A DNA stretch of 64,000 bases, taken from positions 1-64,000 of the forward strand of contig NZ_WXEX01000002.1 of the NCBI RefSeq assembly GCF_009877435.1. Direction: 5' to 3'. The notes under the pieces are model-generated. The model saw only the letters and a program-made list of their open reading frames with translations. It did no database searches and was not told the origin of the DNA. The position numbers and the translations under genes were made by a program. How positions within the stretch are numbered: position 1 is the stretch's first letter; the number at the start of each line of letters is the position of its first letter. This document shows, one piece after another, positions 43,995 through 52,335 of the stretch. This DNA comes from Heliomicrobium gestii. Lineage in GTDB: Bacteria; Bacillota; Desulfitobacteriia; Heliobacteriales; Heliobacteriaceae.

Positions 43995-44855
43995 CAAAGA
44001 TGCCGTCGGCGCGATCGCCTCCGCCACATCGTGAGCCTCAACGTTCTTCCGTTCTTCATGGTTGACGTTATGGAGCGACTCATAGACGTTATGGCGCACC
44101 CAATTGTATTCCGGTGAGCTGCGCAAGCTGGCGTTTTTGCGAGGCCGGGGGAGGGTGATCGGAATGATCTCCTTGATCGTGCCCGGACTCCCCGTCATGA
44201 CGGCCACCCGATCGGACAGGAAGACGGCTTCATCGATGCTGTGGGTGACAAAGATGATCGTTTTTCCCGTCTCTTCCCAGATACGAAGCAACTCTTCTTG
44301 CAGGTTCTCGCGGGTCTGGGCGTCGACTGCCGCAAAGGGCTCATCCATGAGCAGCACTTCCGGGTCATAGGCCAGCGCCCGGGCGATGGCCACCCGCTGC
44401 TTCATTCCCCCTGACAATTCATGGGGAAAGCGTTCTTCGAAACCTTTCAGGCCAACCAGTTCGATGAATCGCCGGCTGATCTCCCGCCGTTCCCGTTTGG
44501 GTGTTTTTTTGATTTCCAAACCGAATTCGACATTTTCTTGAATCGTGCGCCAGGGGAACAGGGCATAGCCTTGCAGCACGATGCCGCGATCCAGGTCGGG
44601 CTGGCGAATGGGCTTGCCATCGAGGAAGATCGTTCCTTCCGAGGCGGCGGACAACCCGGCGATGATGTCTAAAAAGGTGGATTTCCCGCAACCGCTCGGC
44701 CCGACGATGGAGAGGAACTCCCCGCTCTCCACCTGGAGGTGAACATCCCTCAGCGCCACGTAGGCGTCGCCCGACCGGCCGAATCCTGATTTTCTCCGGT
44801 AAGACTGGCCGACCCCTTTCGCGATAATCTTGGCCGTTGGCTGCGCTGTCGCCAT
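43992..44855 (-). CDS. NitT/TauT-type ABC ATPase of the pair-4 operon
   Basis: The 287-residue ATPase has Walker A GPSGCGKST, signature LSGGMKQRVAIARAL and Walker B VLLMDEPFAAVD, in the SsuB/TauB class, with a charged C-terminal extension. GAGGAGGGG precedes the ATG. It energises the permease encoded at the head of the same operon, with D4-K4 in between. Confidence 0.92.
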   Translation of the reverse strand: MATAQPTAKIIAKGVGQSYRRKSGFGRSGDAYVALRDVHLQVESGEFLSIVGPSGCGKSTFLDIIAGLSAASEGTIFLDGKPIRQPDLDRGIVLQGYALFPWRTIQENVEFGLEIKKTPKRERREISRRFIELVGLKGFEERFPHELSGGMKQRVAIARALAYDPEVLLMDEPFAAVDAQTRENLQEELLRIWEETGKTIIFVTHSIDEAVFLSDRVAVMTGSPGTIKEIIPITLPRPRKNASLRSSPEYNWVRHNVYESLHNVNHEERKNVEAHDVAEAIAPTASL

Positions 44856-44877
44856 GAGCGCCTCCCCCTCCTCGCCT

Positions 44878-45918
44878 CTACAGAGCCCCTTGCTTCTTTG
44901 CCTCAACATAGTAAGGATTGTACTCGTTGGTGTAGAGATCCTTGGCCTGGATCTTCCCCTCTTCCAACTCGCCGTTGCGGATCATCATGTCGAGCCAGGC
45001 CTGCACATACTCCTCCTTCACCCAATCGTTTTCGTCAAAGTAAAAGCTGCTGCAATCTTCCGGCTTAATGCCCAACCGCTGGGCCACGATCGCCTCCGCT
45101 TCTTTGCGGTTCTGATTGATCCACTTCCTGGCCTTGGCCATGGCCCGGTTAAACTTGATGACGATATCGGGGTGTTCCTGGATGAACTTCTCGCTAAAGC
45201 CGCGCACGGAGGAGCCGCCGGCCGGACTTTTGACGACTTCAAAGCTGTTCGTCAACATGGTGACGCCGCCATTTTTCTGCGCCCGTTTGATCCAGGGCGG
45301 GTGCAAGGTGGCCACATCGATCAGCCCCTGTTTCAAGGCCTGTTCCTGCTGCTTATCGGGCATGACGACAAACTCGACCGCATCTTTCGGCAGGTGATTC
45401 TGGCGCAGCCATTCTGTAAAGACCAGGTCGGGACAGGATTTGACGCTGCTGACTCCCACCTTCTTGCCGGCCAGGTCATGAGGCGAACGGATGCCGCTTC
45501 CCTCTTTCGTGAAATAGACCATATGGGGGAATTCTTGGCTGTCCAGGATGCCTGGCGTGGTGATCTTCAGTTTCGCGCCTGACAAGATGGCCCGGACGAT
45601 CGTGTCCGGATGGTTCATGAACAGATCATTGTCGCCTGACAGGATCGCCGCTACGGCCTGGCTGGCTCCGAGGAGGCCCACATACTCCAGTTGGATGCCT
45701 TCTTCTTTCAGGTAGCCCAACTCCTCGGCCACCCAGAACTCGTTAAACCCGGTTTGCGACTGAACACGGATTTTGAATAATCCGTCGCCGCCTTTTCCCG
45801 CCTCTCCGGCAGCGCCGGTTTCCTTGGGTGAACCGTTGCCGGCGCATCCCGTCAACAACAACGCCGCCACCAGCAGCACGGTCATCCATCGCCATAGGGG
45901 CAGGTGAGGTTTTCCCAT
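44878..45918 (-). CDS. NitT/TauT-type ABC substrate-binding lipoprotein of the pair-4 operon
   Basis: The 346-residue precursor has a lipoprotein signal (LLVAALLLTGCAG) and SsuA/TauA blocks: FKIRVQSQTGFNEFWVAEELGYLKEEGIQLEY, AILSGDNDLFMNHPDTIV, VGVSSVKSCPDLVFTEWL. GGAGGAAG precedes the ATG. The two internal Cys and the linkage to D4-K4 suggest it delivers the substrate reduced by that enzyme. The ligand is not known. Confidence 0.9.
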   Translation of the reverse strand: MGKPHLPLWRWMTVLLVAALLLTGCAGNGSPKETGAAGEAGKGGDGLFKIRVQSQTGFNEFWVAEELGYLKEEGIQLEYVGLLGASQAVAAILSGDNDLFMNHPDTIVRAILSGAKLKITTPGILDSQEFPHMVYFTKEGSGIRSPHDLAGKKVGVSSVKSCPDLVFTEWLRQNHLPKDAVEFVVMPDKQQEQALKQGLIDVATLHPPWIKRAQKNGGVTMLTNSFEVVKSPAGGSSVRGFSEKFIQEHPDIVIKFNRAMAKARKWINQNRKEAEAIVAQRLGIKPEDCSSFYFDENDWVKEEYVQAWLDMMIRNGELEEGKIQAKDLYTNEYNPYYVEAKKQGAL

Positions 45919-45984
45919 CGGCTTCCTCCTTCCGGCTCTCCTTCCCGGTCTGCCTGTGATCCGCTTATGGTCTGTTTCCGCCGT

Positions 45985-46039
45985 TTCTGGTCCGCTTCTA
46001 GTCCGGTTCTGGTCTGCTTCTGCTCCGCTTCTGGTCCGC
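45985..46039. repeat. Five tandem 11-bp repeats between K4 and the binding protein gene
   Basis: Five units of the form TTCTGGTCCGC (one or two substitutions each) follow one another, with degenerate traces to the left. On the mRNA they read GCGGACCAGAA. They fall wholly in the intergenic spacer of the operon. Confidence 0.85.
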
Positions 46040-46090
46040 GCAATGTCGCTTGCGGTCACCCTACGGATCGCGGAATCTCCGTATGGCTTC

Positions 46091-47428
46091 CTACTGATAG
46101 TCGCTCAGGATGACCGAGTAGATGTCTTCGGTGAGACGCAAGGCCCCGTCATAGCCGGCGTAGGCCCGGCTCAGGACGAGCCGTTCGCTGATCGGCAGGG
46201 AAACGGAGAGGGAATAGCCCTTCAGTTCCCGGGCGCTCACCCGATCCCAGGTGCTTCCGAGGATCAGCGGCCGCTCCCGAAAGCGGATGGCCCGCAACGC
46301 CTCCCGCACCTCGCCACCGTCATTGGCGAAAACCACAGGGGGACGGACGCCTTCGGCGATGTTCTCGAAATAGCCGTTGATCGCCTGCTGGTGTTCCGGC
46401 GGTGTGTCATCGGTGATGAACTGCACCTCCGGCAGCATCCCCAGATCCTGGATCAAAAAGCGCGTAATCCCCAGGGCGTAGAAGCTGTCGGCGATGGTCA
46501 CGAACCGCCCGGGCAGGCCAGAACGGGATTCAAAAAGAAAATCGGCGCTGCGCTCAATGTAATAGTAGTAGTGGGCCTCCTGTTCGGCGATGACGGCTTC
46601 CACCCGCTCACCGGCGATACCGGCATAATCGGCCAACTGGCGGAGGAAACGGCCCGTTTCGGTCGGTCCGATGGGGAAGATCGGGTAGTGGAAATAGGGT
46701 GTTCCAAAGGACTGTTCCAGATGGTGGACCGTTTGCAAACCGACCCAGGGGGAGAGCAGCAGGTTGAATTGCGCCTTCGGCACGCGGCGCAAGGCGTCGA
46801 CGCCGCCGCCCGGGCCGAAGATGATATTCGGTGTCAGGCCGATCGACTGCAGCAATTGCCCGATCGCCTGCAGATTTCCCGTCCAGAAGGCGTCCTGATA
46901 GGGCACGACCGACCAGACGTTGACCAGTCCCGGTTCTACGGCAGAGGCGGATGCTGCGGCAGCCACCGGTTTCAGATACTGATCGATGATCGCCTCCAGG
47001 ACACGCTCATGGCCGTAAAAATTCGTTCCCTTAAACCCGCCGGTCTCGGCGTAGACCACCGGCTTTCCCTGCTCCTGAAACCGGCGCGCCACTTCGCCCA
47101 CATCATCGCCGACGATGTCGGCGGTGCAACCGGTCAGGATCACGTAGAGATCACCGTCGATGACGCGCAGCGTGTTTGCGGTCACCTCGCGCAAGCGTTC
47201 GTCTCCGCCGAAGATCACCTCTTTTTCACCGCTGTTCGTGCAGGGGATCGAATGACCGCCCGTGTAGCCGGACCCCTGATAGCCGTGATACTCCCCCAGG
47301 GCGCTCCACAGCTTCTGGCCGCAACCTGGCCCGGCATGCAGGATCGGAACAGCGCGAGGGATGGCGAGCACCGTTTGCATGGCGCCGAGGGCGCAGACCT
47401 GACGGATCTGTTCGACGAATTGAGACAT
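46091..47428 (-). CDS. Nitrogenase-like beta subunit K4
   Basis: The 445-residue NifK-superfamily protein retains three P-cluster Cys (QVCALGAMQ, AGPGCGQK, LTGCTADIVGDD) and groups with K1 and K3 (SIPCTNS..., FLIQDLGMLPE). Its ATG overlaps the D4 stop (TGATG). No separate ribosome site is needed. It forms a heterodimer with D4. Confidence 0.88.
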   Translation of the reverse strand: MSQFVEQIRQVCALGAMQTVLAIPRAVPILHAGPGCGQKLWSALGEYHGYQGSGYTGGHSIPCTNSGEKEVIFGGDERLREVTANTLRVIDGDLYVILTGCTADIVGDDVGEVARRFQEQGKPVVYAETGGFKGTNFYGHERVLEAIIDQYLKPVAAAASASAVEPGLVNVWSVVPYQDAFWTGNLQAIGQLLQSIGLTPNIIFGPGGGVDALRRVPKAQFNLLLSPWVGLQTVHHLEQSFGTPYFHYPIFPIGPTETGRFLRQLADYAGIAGERVEAVIAEQEAHYYYYIERSADFLFESRSGLPGRFVTIADSFYALGITRFLIQDLGMLPEVQFITDDTPPEHQQAINGYFENIAEGVRPPVVFANDGGEVREALRAIRFRERPLILGSTWDRVSARELKGYSLSVSLPISERLVLSRAYAGYDGALRLTEDIYSVILSDYQ

Positions 47429-48903
47429 CAGCCCACCTCCTCCGCCGCCTTCAGGAGGGCAAATGCGTCCTGAGACAGCCACCATTCCGTATAGGGCAGC
47501 TTGACCTTGCTCGACAGCCGTTGGGCAAAGGAACGGTTCAACTGGGCGTCGATGACGCGGTGACCGAAATCGATCAGCCCCTGGTAGCCAAAGGCGCTGT
47601 ACTCGTCGGTGACGGCAACCGTCGTGATCCCCAGTTTGGCGGCCCAGACGGCGGTGCCCACATGGCGGGAGAAGTAAATATCGGGCTTGATCTGTCGCAG
47701 CAGATTGATGATCTCAAAGTTCTGCTGATCGCCCACACTGAAGGGCAGCCCATCCTGGCGCTCAGCCAACTGCTGGGTCGCTTTGGGGCACTGGCCGTAA
47801 TCGTGGCGGGCGTCGAAATGCCAGCTCACCGCTCGGACCACATCGAGTCCCAACTCATCAAGGACGCCGAGAAATCCGTGGCCGAAGCCGGGACCCATGC
47901 CGAGAACGGCCCGCTTTCCCTGCAACCGGCTGCGGATCTGAGCCAACTCCGGCGCGATGCGCGCCTTTTCCTCGGCGATCAGCGCCTCCACCTCGGCTTG
48001 CTTGCCCACCACTTTGCCCAGTTCCCGCAGCCAACTGTCCATGCCGGCGATGCCGTGGGGCGGCAGCGATTTGACCTGGGGCACGCCGTAACGCTGCTCC
48101 AGGCCGGCGGCCAGGTAGGTGCCCAGGGTGCCGCAGACGGTCAGCGTCGCCGCCGCCTCAGAGATGTGGGCCAGCTCGTCGACGCTGGCGAAGGGGATGA
48201 TGAACTGGGGCTCCAGGCCGAGGCGGCCCAGCAATGCGGTGATGCGATCCTTGGCCCGTCCCCAGAAGTTGATGATGTTGACCCGTTCCGGTCGCTTCCG
48301 GCGCGGCGGCTGGATGATGCCTTGAAAGAGGGCGTGAAAGGCGGCGTCAAATCCGGAGGCCCACACCTTGGAGCGAAAGCCTTCGCAGGAAACAGGGATG
48401 ATCGGGATCGCCAGTTCCTCCTTCAGGCTGTCGGCGACACCGGCAATGTCATCGCCGATGATCGCCGAGGCGCAGGAGGTGGTGACAAAAATCGCTTTCG
48501 CCTGGAAACGCCGGTGGGCTTCCCGGATGGCGCCTCTCAGCTTTTCGCCGCCGCCGAAGACGGTCTCTTTTTCGCTCATGTTCGTGTTCAACACCGGCAG
48601 GTTGCTATAGGGCCAGCGCCGGATGTACTCGCCCCAGTGGTTGGTCACATTTTGCGCGACCGTATCGCCGGCGCATCCCAGGGGCGCATGATTGACGACA
48701 GCGGCGTCACGGATCTGCGAGAGCAGCGCCTGGGCGCATCCGGAGCTGCAGGAGGTGGTCTGGGTGAACCCCCGCTCCCTGTTTTTCAGCCGGCAGCCGC
48801 CCGCCTGGCAGGCCAGATCGCCCACCGTTCCCTGATACCCTGTCACAGCGCCCAGGCGTGTTTCCCGGATCACCGGTTCCTGGCTGTCCAGATTGATCGT
48901 CAT
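47428..48903 (-). CDS. Nitrogenase-like alpha subunit D4
   Basis: The 491-residue NifD-superfamily protein has P-cluster Cys candidates (TTSCSSGC, APLGCAGD, TSCASAIIGDD) and the cofactor-ligand Cys (TVCGTLGTYLAAGL). At the site where D1 and D3 have DEHHALGYQG/DEHLGFGYQG it has DEYSAFGYQG, so the His ligand is replaced. GAGGAGGG precedes the ATG. It lies directly after the permease gene, inside the ABC operon. Confidence 0.88.
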   Translation of the reverse strand: MTINLDSQEPVIRETRLGAVTGYQGTVGDLACQAGGCRLKNRERGFTQTTSCSSGCAQALLSQIRDAAVVNHAPLGCAGDTVAQNVTNHWGEYIRRWPYSNLPVLNTNMSEKETVFGGGEKLRGAIREAHRRFQAKAIFVTTSCASAIIGDDIAGVADSLKEELAIPIIPVSCEGFRSKVWASGFDAAFHALFQGIIQPPRRKRPERVNIINFWGRAKDRITALLGRLGLEPQFIIPFASVDELAHISEAAATLTVCGTLGTYLAAGLEQRYGVPQVKSLPPHGIAGMDSWLRELGKVVGKQAEVEALIAEEKARIAPELAQIRSRLQGKRAVLGMGPGFGHGFLGVLDELGLDVVRAVSWHFDARHDYGQCPKATQQLAERQDGLPFSVGDQQNFEIINLLRQIKPDIYFSRHVGTAVWAAKLGITTVAVTDEYSAFGYQGLIDFGHRVIDAQLNRSFAQRLSSKVKLPYTEWWLSQDAFALLKAAEEVG

Positions 48904-48922
48904 GCCCTTCCCTCCTCTGGCG

Positions 48923-49795
48923 TTACGCCTTCCAGGCCGTAAATCGTTTTTCCAGGGCCACCAGGGTGTAGTTGATGGCCAACCCCACGAGGGACATGGT
49001 CACGATGGCCGCATACATCTCCCCGATCTCGAAGCGGATCTCCGAGTCGAAGATCAGGTAGCCCAAGCCGGATTTGGCGCCCATCATCTCGGCGGCGATC
49101 AGGATCAGGATGGAGTAGGTGGCGCTGAGGCGAATGCCCGTAAAAATCGAGGGCAACGAAGCCGGTAGCACCACTTTATGAAACAGTGTCAGCGGTGAGG
49201 CCCCCATGGATCGGGCGGCTTTGATCAGCAAGGGGTCCACATTCTTGACCCCGGAAATGGTGCTCAAAAGGATCGGCCACTGGACACTCCAAAAGATGAT
49301 CGCCAATTTCGAGATCTCGCCGATGCCGAAAAGCAGGATGAACACGGGAAACAAGGCCATGGCCGAGGTTTGCCGAAAGGTTTGCAGAAGGGGGTCGATG
49401 AATCGCTCAAAGCCGCGAAACCAGCCGATCAACAACCCCAAGGGGATCGATACGGCCAAACCGAGGGAAAAGCCGAGCAACGCCCGCTGTAAGCTGGCGG
49501 CGATGTGTTTGAACAGTTCGCCGGAAAGGATCAGCTTCCCCAGCGCTTGGGCCACTTGCGAAAAGGGCGGCAGGAAGGTGCTGTCGACCCATCCCCACCG
49601 GGGGGCGATTTCCCAGAGGAGCAAAAAGAGCAAGACTGCGAGCAGCCGGTAGAGACCTTCGCCGAGCCAACTGAGCCCGCGCAGCCAGGGGCTCGCTGTT
49701 TGGACTTGCGGCCGCGTTGTCTCGCCTTTCGATCCTCCCGCGATGTCCCTCCCGCCCTCTTCATGAAGCGCCAACGAATAGGTCTGTTCCGTCAT
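48923..49795 (-). CDS. NitT/TauT-type ABC permease heading the pair-4 operon
   Basis: The 290-residue SsuC/TauC-type permease has six helices and the loop LIKAARSMGASPLTLFHKVVLPASLPSIFTGIR. The ATG at 49795 has GGGGAGG; an ATG seven codons upstream has none. It is separated from its binding protein and ATPase by D4-K4. Attenuator L5 is just upstream. Confidence 0.92.
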   Translation of the reverse strand: MTEQTYSLALHEEGGRDIAGGSKGETTRPQVQTASPWLRGLSWLGEGLYRLLAVLLFLLLWEIAPRWGWVDSTFLPPFSQVAQALGKLILSGELFKHIAASLQRALLGFSLGLAVSIPLGLLIGWFRGFERFIDPLLQTFRQTSAMALFPVFILLFGIGEISKLAIIFWSVQWPILLSTISGVKNVDPLLIKAARSMGASPLTLFHKVVLPASLPSIFTGIRLSATYSILILIAAEMMGAKSGLGYLIFDSEIRFEIGEMYAAIVTMSLVGLAINYTLVALEKRFTAWKA

Positions 49796-49837
49796 CACGG
49801 TTCCTCCCCAGTTCATCGTCGGTTCTTGGAAAAGAAC

Positions 49838-49894
49838 AAAAAAGCCAGAACCCTGCTGCCGCATAGGTCCTGGCCTCCAGTTGCCCGGTCAGCC
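49838..49894 (-). promoter_or_regulatory. Attenuator element L5 (before the pair-4 operon)
   Basis: Leftward: GGCU-GA-CCGG-GCAA-CUGG-A-GGCC, then the terminator GCCAGGACCT...AGGGTTCTGGC with six U residues. The loop is a GNRA tetraloop. Confidence 0.75.
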
Positions 49895-49920
49895 CGACAC
49901 TTCGTTGCTATGACCCCGTT

Positions 49921-49960
49921 GTGTCATTCGAATTTGTGTCATTCGAATTTGTGTCATTCG
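49921..49960. repeat. 15-bp tandem repeat upstream of L5
   Basis: GTGTCATTCGAATTT occurs twice in full and a third time as GTGTCATTCG. Each unit contains the palindrome ATTCGAAT. It lies between cysK and L5, where no consensus promoter is seen, so it may bind an activator. Confidence 0.85.
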
Positions 49961-50010
49961 TCAGCGAAGGGAATGGTTCGCCCCACCCGTCCCGGATGAT
50001 TCCGCTTTTG

Positions 50011-50940
50011 TCAGGCCTCTTGAAAGAGCGACGTGCTCAGATACCGCTCGCCGGTATCGGGAAGGACAACGACGATCAGCTTCCCGGCGTTTTCCGGTCG
50101 TTTCGCCACTTCCAACGCGGCATAGGCGGCTGCGCCCGAGGAAATGCCCGCCAGGATGCCCTCTTCACGGGCTAATCGCCGGCTGGTGGCAAAGGCCTCT
50201 TCATTTTTGACTTTGTAGATTTCATCGACGATGGCGGGGTTGAACACTTCCGGCACAAAGCCGGCGCCGATTCCCTGGATTTTGTGGGGACCCGGATCGC
50301 CGCCCGACAACACAGGCGAGTCGTAGGGCTCGACAGCGATGACTTGAATGCCCCTTTTATACTGTTTCAAGACCTCTCCGACGCCGGTGATCGTCCCGCC
50401 CGTGCCGACGCCGCCAACGACGATGTCCACCGCGCCATCGGTGTCTGCCCAGATCTCTTCCGCCGTCGTTGCCCGGTGGATCTGGGGGTTGGCAGGATTG
50501 TTGAATTGCTGCGGGACAAAGGCGTTGGGGATTTCCGCCGCCAATTCGTAGGCGCGTTGAACAGCGCCTTTCATCCCTTGTGATCCCGGTGTGAGCACGA
50601 TCTCTGCGCCGTAGGCTTTCAAGAGGTTGCGGCGCTCCAGACTCATCGTTTCCGGCATGGTCAGGATCAGCCGGTACCCACGAGCCGCTGCCACAAAGGC
50701 CAAGGCGATCCCCGTATTGCCGCTGGTCGGCTCGATGATCACCGTATCTTGCGTAATATGTCCCCTCTCCTCGGCATCCTTGATCAGGGCAAAGCCGATG
50801 CGGTCTTTCACACTGCCGGCGGGGTTAAAATACTCGAGCTTGGCCGCCACTTGCGCAACCGCCCCGGCGTTCACCCGGTTCAGTTTGACCAGGGGTGTTT
50901 TCCCGATGAGTTCGGTGAGGTTTTCGGCAATTTTGCCCAT
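50011..50940 (-). CDS. cysK: Cysteine synthase (O-acetylserine sulfhydrylase)
   Basis: The 309-residue PLP enzyme makes cysteine from O-acetylserine and sulfide. PLP Lys in [14 protein letters not shown], the substrate loop [13 protein letters not shown] and the phosphate loop [14 protein letters not shown] are all present. AAGGAGG precedes the ATG. It is 75 bases after K3 in the same operon as NifB-, NifH- and NifX-like genes, which ties the nitrogenase-like system to sulfur assimilation. Confidence 0.96.
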   Translation of the reverse strand: MGKIAENLTELIGKTPLVKLNRVNAGAVAQVAAKLEYFNPAGSVKDRIGFALIKDAEERGHITQDTVIIEPTSGNTGIALAFVAAARGYRLILTMPETMSLERRNLLKAYGAEIVLTPGSQGMKGAVQRAYELAAEIPNAFVPQQFNNPANPQIHRATTAEEIWADTDGAVDIVVGGVGTGGTITGVGEVLKQYKRGIQVIAVEPYDSPVLSGGDPGPHKIQGIGAGFVPEVFNPAIVDEIYKVKNEEAFATSRRLAREEGILAGISSGAAAYAALEVAKRPENAGKLIVVVLPDTGERYLSTSLFQEA

Positions 50941-51015
50941 GGATGGTCTCCTCCTTAGCTTTTTTCCTTTCCATACAAAAGGCGTTTGATTGGATAACGC
51001 CTAGATCGCCTTTCG

Positions 51016-52335
51016 TCACTTGTAGGTGTCCAGCACGCGGTCGTAGATGTCTTCAATCGCCCGCAAGCCGCCGTTATACCCGGCGTACCCGCAGTGCAAC
51101 ACGAGCCGGTAGGTGAGCGGCGGGCCGACCGGCAGCAGGTCGGCCTGGATCTCCCGGGCCAAATCGCGCTCCCACCCGCTGCCAAGAATCAGGGAACGGT
51201 GCTGCGGTTTTTCTGCGCCGATCTCTTCCTGAATCAGCCCGCCGTCGATTGAAAAGACGACTTCGGCAGAACGCAGTTCGGAGATGTGTCGGAACTGCTC
51301 CCGGATCCGCTCCTGGTGCTCCACCGGCGTATCATCGATGATGTACTGTTTGGCCGGCAGGATGCCCAGTTCGTTGAGCAAAAACTTGGCGAAGCCGGTG
51401 GCATAGGTAGCGTCAAGGATCGTGTAAAACCGGCGCGGCAGGCCGTAGCGAAATTCCAACAGAAAATCGGCGGTGCGCTCAATGTAGGAATAAAACTTTT
51501 CTTCTTCCTTTTTGATGAATGCCTCGGCCCTGTCTCGATCCAACTGAGCGAAATCGACGAGGCCGCGCAAAAATCTCGATGTCTCCACGCCGCCGATGGG
51601 CAGATAGGGGAAGTGGTAATAGGGCGTTCCGTAACGTTCTTGCAAGCTTTTCACGAGATCCACGCCGGGCCACGCCGAGATCAGGATATTGAATTCGGCA
51701 TGGGGAATCGTCAGCCATTCCTTTATCCCCGCCGAATCAACGCCGAACAGCGTGTTCACCTGCAAGCCGATTCCTTCGAGAATTCGCTTCAGTTCGATCA
51801 GATTGCCGTTCCAAAAGGGATCTTGATAGGGAATCGTTGCGAAAAGATTGACCATGTTCTTGATCTTGCCTTGCCTCGGTTCTGCATGCCGCTCGACGTA
51901 CTGTTCGATGATCGCCCGAACCACCCGTTCGTGGCTCACATAGTTGTTGCTCTTGAATCCCCCCGTCTCGGCGAAGACGATCGGTTTTCCCAGCGCCTGA
52001 AACTCCCGGGTGACCTGGCCCACGTCATCGCCCACGATGTCAGAGGTGCAACCGGTGAGCACCACAAAAAGGTCGGCGTCGATCACCTGAAAAGCGCCTT
52101 CGATGACCTGTCGCAGCCGGTTTTCCCCGCCAAAGACGATCTCCTGCTCGCTGGCGTTCGTGCAGGGGATCGTGCTGCCGCCGGCATAACCCTCTCCCTG
52201 ACCGATCAGGCTGGCGATCTTGACGCTGCAACCGGGTCCGGCGTGCACGATGGGCACAGCCCGTTTGATGGCCACGACGGTTTGCTGGGCGCCAAGGGCG
52301 CAAGAGAAGCGAGGCTGCTCAATCAACGTTGCCAT
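51016..52335 (-). CDS. Nitrogenase-like beta subunit K3
   Basis: The 439-residue NifK-superfamily protein has the three P-cluster Cys (FSCALGAQ, AGPGCSVK, LTGCTSDIVGDD). It is most like K4 and K1. The start overlaps the D3 reading frame by 17 bases, with AGGAGG inside the end of D3. It probably pairs with D3. Confidence 0.9.
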   Translation of the reverse strand: MATLIEQPRFSCALGAQQTVVAIKRAVPIVHAGPGCSVKIASLIGQGEGYAGGSTIPCTNASEQEIVFGGENRLRQVIEGAFQVIDADLFVVLTGCTSDIVGDDVGQVTREFQALGKPIVFAETGGFKSNNYVSHERVVRAIIEQYVERHAEPRQGKIKNMVNLFATIPYQDPFWNGNLIELKRILEGIGLQVNTLFGVDSAGIKEWLTIPHAEFNILISAWPGVDLVKSLQERYGTPYYHFPYLPIGGVETSRFLRGLVDFAQLDRDRAEAFIKKEEEKFYSYIERTADFLLEFRYGLPRRFYTILDATYATGFAKFLLNELGILPAKQYIIDDTPVEHQERIREQFRHISELRSAEVVFSIDGGLIQEEIGAEKPQHRSLILGSGWERDLAREIQADLLPVGPPLTYRLVLHCGYAGYNGGLRAIEDIYDRVLDTYK

